Assembly (NCBI RefSeq): GCF_003013395.1
Contig: NZ_PXZM01000005.1
Coordinates: forward strand, 1-64,000
Direction: 5' to 3'
DNA: 64,000 nucleotides
Source: Brevibacillus fortis
GTDB lineage: Bacteria > Bacillota > Bacilli > Brevibacillales > Brevibacillaceae
Positions 59,307 through 64,000 of the stretch are shown here, in pieces (within the stretch, counting starts at the first letter, position 1; the number at the start of each line of letters is the position of its first letter). Both the position numbers and the translations under genes were made by a program. Under the pieces are notes generated by a model that saw only the letters and a list, made by a program, of their open reading frames with translations, ran no database searches and was not told the origin of the DNA.

Positions 59307-61393
59307 GCTACGTGATGGCCTTTCCCGTCAAATACATTTCCTTTGGACTTGATGTACGGCGACTCCTGCAACGGATATTGCTTGCCGCGAAGAATATTGA
59401 TCCATACCCGCGCTCCGTCGAGAATAATCCCAATCGTAATGACCATGAAGATCGCACATACCACCGCATCGATCTGGTCGTTGAAGATCATTTTCTGTGC
59501 AGCTTCCACCGTTTTTACTCCTTTTGGCAGCGTACCGGCATCCAGTGCCTTTTGGAATGATTCTGCATGCGAGAGGAACCCGATTTTCGGATCAGGATGG
59601 AACAGCTTTTGCCAGCCCGCTGTCAGCGTCGCAGTCGTCAGCCAAGCCATCGGTACGAGTGTGATCCATGAGTAGGCAGCTTTGCCCATTTTGAAAATAA
59701 TCGTCGTCCCCACCGTAAACGCAATCGCGGCGAGCATTTGGTTGGCGATACCAAAGAGCGGCCACAGCGTGTAAATGCCTCCCAATGGGTCCATGACACC
59801 TTGAAGCAGGAAGTATCCCCACCCGATGGTAATAATCCCAGAACCAATGAGATTACCTGGCAGCCAGTTGACTTCCTTCATTTTCGGAATGACGTTACCG
59901 AGCATGTCTTGTACCATAAATCTTCCGACTCGCGTTCCCGCATCGATCGTCGTCAAAATAAATACGGCCTCGAACAAGATCGCAAAGTGATACCAGAATG
60001 CCATTAATGCCTTGCCACCCAATACACCGGAGAAGATCGTCGCCATCCCAATTGCCAGTGACGGCGCTCCTCCCGTCCGTGAAAGGATCGTCTTCTCTTG
60101 AATATCGTTGGCGAGAGTTGTTAGCTGGTCAGGGGTTACCGTATAGCCCCAGCCCGTTATCGTCGTTGCAACTTGGACTGCGTCCACACCAATCGCCGCA
60201 GCAGGCGAGTTGATCGCAAAATAGACGCCGGGAGTCAGCACGCACGCTGCAATCATCGCCATAATGGCGACACCAGACTCCATCAGCATACCGCCATATC
60301 CGATCAATGGCGCATGCGACTCCTTCGCGATCATCTTCGGCGTCGTTCCGGATGATACGAGTGAATGGAATCCCGATACGGCTCCGCATGCAATGGTAAT
60401 AAAAAGGAAGGGGAACAGATTTCCTGCGAAAACAGGGCCCGTACCATCAATGAACTTCGTCAGGGCAGGCATTTGCAATGGCGGCAGTGTCAGCACGATT
60501 CCCACCGCCAACACCGCAATCGTCCCTACTTTTAAGAATGAGCTGAGGTAATCACGCGGCGCCAGTAGCAGCCACACAGGCAAAACCGATGCAATAAAAC
60601 CGTACACAATAATCATCCAGGCAAGCTGTACCTTGGAAAACGTGAAGGCTGGTCCCCATGTTGGCGAGGCAGCAACGATTTGACCGAGCCAGAGGGAAAG
60701 GAACAACAGCGCCAGCCCGATGATCGATCCCTCCATTACCTGCCCCGGTCGGATATACCTCATGTACAAGCCCATCAATATTGCGATTGGCAACGTCATG
60801 AATATCGTAAAGGTAGCCCACGGCGATTCAGCAAGAGCGTTCACAACAACCATCGCCAAAACAGCAATCAGGATAATCATAATGGCAATAATACCAACCA
60901 AAGCGAGCGCTCCACCTACAGGACCGATCTCCTCCTTGGCGATTTGACCGAGGGACTTTCCGTTGCGACGCATCGATCCGAACAAAATAATGAAGTCCTG
61001 CACCGCTCCACCGATCACGACCCCGACAATAATCCAGATCGTTCCCGGCAAATATCCCATTTGCGCAGCCAGCGTAGGACCTACGAGTGGACCTGCACCT
61101 GCAATCGCGGCGAAATGGTGCCCAAACAACACCCATTTGTTCGTTGGCACGAAGTCTTTTCCGTCGTTGTTCACTTCTGCCGGAGTCGCGCGATTGTCAT
61201 CGAGCGCCATTAATTTTTTGGATATCAATTTGCTGTAAAAACGATAAGCTACAGCATAAGTGCAGAATGCGGCTGTCAGTAACCAGAACGAGTTGACTGA
61301 TTCCCCTTGCCAGAGCGCTATCATCCCGAATCCGACAGCACCCAATGCAGCTATCCCGCCCCAAATCAGGAGGGAAAGTAGCCATTTCTTCAT
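59303..61393 (-). CDS. cstA: Carbon starvation protein A (peptide/pyruvate transporter)
   Basis: A 696-aa polytopic membrane protein with about 16-18 helices. Family segments include FVPTNKWVLFGHHFAAIAGAGPLVGPTLAAQMGYLPG, FHSLVSSGTTPKMIAKE and WPLFGIANQMLAAIAF. CstA homologues take up pyruvate and possibly peptides during starvation. It is coupled to the ybdD-like gene. A cre site lies upstream, and a LytS/LytR-type two-component system is encoded next to it, as in BtsSR-BtsT circuits. Confidence 0.93.
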   Translation of the reverse strand: MKKWLLSLLIWGGIAALGAVGFGMIALWQGESVNSFWLLTAAFCTYAVAYRFYSKLISKKLMALDDNRATPAEVNNDGKDFVPTNKWVLFGHHFAAIAGAGPLVGPTLAAQMGYLPGTIWIIVGVVIGGAVQDFIILFGSMRRNGKSLGQIAKEEIGPVGGALALVGIIAIMIILIAVLAMVVVNALAESPWATFTIFMTLPIAILMGLYMRYIRPGQVMEGSIIGLALLFLSLWLGQIVAASPTWGPAFTFSKVQLAWMIIVYGFIASVLPVWLLLAPRDYLSSFLKVGTIAVLAVGIVLTLPPLQMPALTKFIDGTGPVFAGNLFPFLFITIACGAVSGFHSLVSSGTTPKMIAKESHAPLIGYGGMLMESGVAIMAMIAACVLTPGVYFAINSPAAAIGVDAVQVATTITGWGYTVTPDQLTTLANDIQEKTILSRTGGAPSLAIGMATIFSGVLGGKALMAFWYHFAILFEAVFILTTIDAGTRVGRFMVQDMLGNVIPKMKEVNWLPGNLIGSGIITIGWGYFLLQGVMDPLGGIYTLWPLFGIANQMLAAIAFTVGTTIIFKMGKAAYSWITLVPMAWLTTATLTAGWQKLFHPDPKIGFLSHAESFQKALDAGTLPKGVKTVEAAQKMIFNDQIDAVVCAIFMVITIGIILDGARVWINILRGKQYPLQESPYIKSKGNVFDGKGHHVA

Positions 61394-61529
61394 CCGAGTC
61401 GCCTCCTTTTATTTATTAAATATTCAGTCAATCAACCTTAGAAAAAGGTATCACATCGGACAAATTACCAACATAAAAAATGGCTGAACCGTACAAAAAC
61501 AGGCACAAGCTGCACCATCCTCGTTTGAG

Positions 61530-61543
61530 TGTAAACGCATTCA
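61530..61543. promoter_or_regulatory. cre site upstream of cstA
   Basis: TGTAAACGCATTCA differs from the CcpA consensus TGWAANCGNTNWCA at one position. It lies 137-150 bp before the cstA start. Catabolite repression of cstA is known in Bacillus. Confidence 0.55.
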
Positions 61544-61649
61544 ATTCGGGGACGTAGAAAGTCTCCGCCCCGAGTCTGATCCAAATTCCTCCACAATATG
61601 TTAAAGTTATACACATATTGGTATGAAAACCAAAAAGGAGAATACGCAC

Positions 61650-62135
61650 ATGCGACAAATCGGGGGTTACATCATTATCGGAATCGGAGCGATCTTTGTT
61701 CTGGCAACCTACCTGAACATACCGCTCGCTATAGACATGCTATGGCCAGTCTTTCTTCTCATTCCAGCAATCGGGTTTCATATTTTCTTTTTTATGAATC
61801 CGCAGCCACATCGAGCTGGATTACTCGTACCAGGCGGGATCTTGCTCGTCTACGCTCCACTCTTCTTTTTCAGCCAGCTATTTTTGGGCGGTGATATGAG
61901 CACGACGTGGCCCTTTTTCCTGATTGGTCCTGCCGTTGGGCTTACCGAGCTGTACATATTCGGCAGTCGCAAACCCGCTCTCTTGATCCCCATCGGCATC
62001 CTTACCGTCATTGCCATCGTGTTTTTGATCGCGAACCTGGCGTCTACCCAAGTAGGTGGCATCCTCGGCTTGCTCCTGATCGTCTTCGGCGGGATCATGG
62101 TGACGCGAAAGAAAAACGATCACTATCCCATGTAA
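61650..62135 (+). CDS. Small integral membrane protein (DUF5668/LiaI-like)
   Basis: A protein of about 161 aa with five or six hydrophobic helices and almost no soluble part, ending in a basic TRKKNDHYPM tail. The repeated GIGAIFVLATYLN and PVFLLIPAIGFHIFF segments recall LiaI/DUF5668-type proteins involved in envelope-stress modules, but the match is loose. The ATG at 61650 has GGAG nine bases upstream; the ATG at 61623 has none. Confidence 0.65.
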   Translation: MRQIGGYIIIGIGAIFVLATYLNIPLAIDMLWPVFLLIPAIGFHIFFFMNPQPHRAGLLVPGGILLVYAPLFFFSQLFLGGDMSTTWPFFLIGPAVGLTELYIFGSRKPALLIPIGILTVIAIVFLIANLASTQVGGILGLLLIVFGGIMVTRKKNDHYPM

Positions 62136-62148
62136 GCATTTGGAAAAG

Positions 62149-62200
62149 AACAGACCAATCCTACTCTCCAAAAGAGGATGCAGGATTGGTCTGTTTGTTT
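62149..62200. terminator. Bidirectional terminator
   Basis: AACAGACCAATCCT (62149-62162) pairs with AGGATTGGTCTGTTT (62182-62196), between convergent genes. Confidence 0.85.
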
Positions 62201-62982
62201 TAAAAGCCCAATCGTCTCTTCAATTCCTTCACGACATTACGGCTGACAGGCACCTCTGTTTTGCGCTGATCTTGCATGACCAAATGAATCGAGCCTTTGA
62301 ACCAAGGTACGAGCTCTGCCGTTTTGGATAAATTGACAATAAAAGCGCGATGCGTCCGAAAAAACTGCTGGCGTGATAGCCTGCTCTCCAGCTCCTGCAA
62401 CGTAAACGTGGTCGCATATTGCTCACCTGTTGTATAAATGCTCGCATACCTTCCTTCCAAAGTGGCATAGACGATTTCGTTTGGATCAATCAGCATGATC
62501 TTCCCGTTTTTCTCCACCGGGACACGGCGCGGCTGAGTATCGACTAGCACATTTTGCAGAAGGGACTGTAACCTTTCCTCCAGCATCGGTGCCGCATTTA
62601 TTGGAGGCTCACTTTTCCGCATCATTTTCCGTACCCGGTTCATCGTCTTCTCCAGCCGCATTTCGCTGAACGGCTTGACGATATAATCGACGGCTTCGGC
62701 CTCAAATGCTCGAACTGCATGAAATTCATACGCACTTGCAAAGATGATGACAGGAGGATTGACCATGGATTCCAGAAGCTCCTGCCCCACGTCGACACCA
62801 TCCCGGTCTTGCAGGTGGATGTCCAAAAAGACCGCATCCGGTTCTGTCTGAAGAACCGCCTCCAACGCCTCTTCCCCACTGCCCGCCTCTCCTACGACAG
62901 ACACTTCCGAAAACTGCTCCAGCAAATACCGCAGTTCTTCTCTGGCTGGCGTCTCATCATCAACGATGAACACTTTGAGCAC
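62200..62982 (-). CDS. LytTR-type response regulator
   Basis: A 260-aa regulator with an N-terminal receiver domain (FIVDDETPARE; phospho-Asp in DAVFLDIHLQDRDG; IVKPFS Lys) and a C-terminal LytTR DNA-binding domain (EKNGKIMLIDPNEIVYATLEG ... FFRTHRAFIVNL). The GTG start at 62982 overlaps the kinase gene by 23 nt after a GGGGTG site. With the kinase it likely controls the nearby cstA operon, by analogy with BtsR/YpdB/LytR. Confidence 0.9.
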   Translation of the reverse strand: MLKVFIVDDETPAREELRYLLEQFSEVSVVGEAGSGEEALEAVLQTEPDAVFLDIHLQDRDGVDVGQELLESMVNPPVIIFASAYEFHAVRAFEAEAVDYIVKPFSEMRLEKTMNRVRKMMRKSEPPINAAPMLEERLQSLLQNVLVDTQPRRVPVEKNGKIMLIDPNEIVYATLEGRYASIYTTGEQYATTFTLQELESRLSRQQFFRTHRAFIVNLSKTAELVPWFKGSIHLVMQDQRKTEVPVSRNVVKELKRRLGF

Positions 62983-64000
62983 TGACGTTCACCCCTATTG
63001 GTAATTGTATGGTGCATGTTGTGCCGCTCCCGCTTTTGCTCTCGATCACGATTCCATACGGATCTCCGTAGATCGACTGGAGACGGCTTTTTACATTGGC
63101 AAGACCGATCCCAGATAATTGCCGCCCTGCACTCTTCTCTGCTATGGCTGGCTTGAATGGGTCCCCATCCATTCCGACTCCATTGTCTGCCACTGTCAGC
63201 TCGACGATTTGCTTTTCTTTGCGGCGGGCACGAATCACTACGGTTCCCCCTTCGCGTTTGGGCAACAGCCCGTGCTTGACCGCATTTTCTACCAGCGGCT
63301 GCAAAATCAGTCCCGGCACAGTAAACCGCTCCACGCCTTCCTCGATGTCGTACTCTACATGGAGCTTGTCCTCAAACCTCGCACGTTCGATCGCCAAATA
63401 CGCTTCGATATGCTCCAGCTCACGCGCCAGACTGACATATCCACCAGAGTCATGTAAATTACGCCGGAAGTACTCCCCCAAATGAATCAACAGCTCACGG
63501 GCCTGTTCGGGACGAAAGCGAATAAACGAAACGATCGTATTCAGCGCATTGAACAAGAAATGCGGGTTGATCTGGGCATGCAAGGCTTTGATTTCTGCAT
63601 CTGCCAACAGACGGGACTGCTTTTCAAGCTCAGCCAGTTCGAGCTGACTCGATATCAGGTTCCCCAATCCGCGTACGAGTTCCAAGTCCACAGCAGACAG
63701 TTTTCGCGAGCGATCTTGATACAGCTTGAGCACGCCTGCCACTTCACGTCTTCGCATCAAAGGTACGAGGATCGCATAGCGCAAGGAACAATTCGTCTCC
63801 CTGCACCCAATCTCTTCCCTCGTCTGAGCAATCTTTACTTCTTTGGTCGATAAAACTTCACTGGTCGCCTTGGTTGTAATACCTTCCCCCACTACGTGAT
63901 GGGACGAGCCTGCGCCAACATGTGCAAGCACAGAGCGCGTATCGGTAATCGCTACTGCGGCTACACGCGTTGTCCGCAATATTTCCTCCGCTACCTTTTG
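62960..64000 (-). CDS. LytS-type sensor histidine kinase (5' end cut by the window edge)
   Basis: The frame is open to base 64000, giving at least 346 residues. A GAF-like sensor region (LRYAILVPLMRRREVAGVLKLY) precedes the His_kinase domain with the phosphorylated His in INPHFLFNALNTIVSFIR, then a HATPase with LVENAVKHGL and DNGVGM. This is the 5TM-LytS/BtsS class; the missing part should hold the transmembrane sensor. It is coupled to the response regulator gene by overlap. The pair may sense pyruvate or a related compound, given the CstA gene beside it. Confidence 0.88.
   Translation of the reverse strand, partial: QKVAEEILRTTRVAAVAITDTRSVLAHVGAGSSHHVVGEGITTKATSEVLSTKEVKIAQTREEIGCRETNCSLRYAILVPLMRRREVAGVLKLYQDRSRKLSAVDLELVRGLGNLISSQLELAELEKQSRLLADAEIKALHAQINPHFLFNALNTIVSFIRFRPEQARELLIHLGEYFRRNLHDSGGYVSLARELEHIEAYLAIERARFEDKLHVEYDIEEGVERFTVPGLILQPLVENAVKHGLLPKREGGTVVIRARRKEKQIVELTVADNGVGMDGDPFKPAIAEKSAGRQLSGIGLANVKSRLQSIYGDPYGIVIESKSGSGTTCTIQLPIGVNVSAQSVHR

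Overview
The window reads as chromosomal DNA of a low-to-mid-GC, spore-forming Firmicute of the Paenibacillaceae, most likely Brevibacillus. This rests on strong AGGAGG ribosome sites, frequent GTG/TTG starts, Spo0A boxes, a Spo0E-like phosphatase, a YjcZ-like sporulation peptide, YqgQ, a CitS/CitT-CitM set and an M9 collagenase. No rRNA, tRNA, CRISPR array, transposase or phage structural gene was seen.

Layout. 1-4.5 kb: a partial gene, a long structured inverted-repeat element (A), then a citrate-type two-component system and CitMHS transporter on the minus strand. 4.5-8.6 kb: ECF sigma / zinc-finger anti-sigma / ABC exporter / DUF2809 operon. 8.7-20.3 kb: AAA ATPase, YkuD transpeptidase, secreted collagenase with a sigma-54-like promoter, class A penicillin-binding protein, transketolase, a small membrane protein and a Nudix hydrolase. 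20.4-22.4 kb: a probable peptide-signalling cassette. An HTH-TPR (RNPP/NprR-like) receptor is followed by a 53-codon exported prepeptide, and a Spo0E-like phosphatase with a Spo0A box and a five-codon coupling cistron lies divergent to it. 22.5-26.2 kb: a secreted HNH nuclease toxin with SUKH immunity, followed by remnants of a tandem duplication, an orphan toxin tip and a CXXC immunity-like protein. 26.3-33 kb: an operon for uptake, phosphorylation and oxidation of an unknown polyol-like compound (FGGY kinase, APC permease, DeoR regulator, CoxG-like protein, GlpB-like and GlpA-like flavoproteins).

33-38 kb: chemoreceptor, DedA protein, then a second secreted toxin/immunity pair behind tandem Spo0A boxes. 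38-45 kb: YqgQ pair, MFS exporter, ABC-F ATPase with an attenuator-type leader, a copper-amine-oxidase-N-like secreted protein, an AEC transporter and a small orphan protein. 45.1-45.6 kb: element B1, a second member of the element A family (same layout, different stem sequences), plus an unrelated hairpin B2. 45.7-49 kb: polar amino acid ABC importer with two paralogous binding lipoproteins. 49-58.8 kb: small single genes, including an ANT(4')-like aminoglycoside nucleotidyltransferase, two LysR regulators, a Fur-box nitroreductase, a SagB-like dehydrogenase, GH15 and inositol-phosphatase genes. 59-64 kb: CstA peptide/pyruvate transporter with its YbdD partner, a cre site, and a LytS/LytR-type two-component system cut by the right edge.

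The observations I rate highest are the unannotated signalling peptide next to its receptor, the two-copy structured element family with compensating stems, and the toxin-cassette duplication and replacement.
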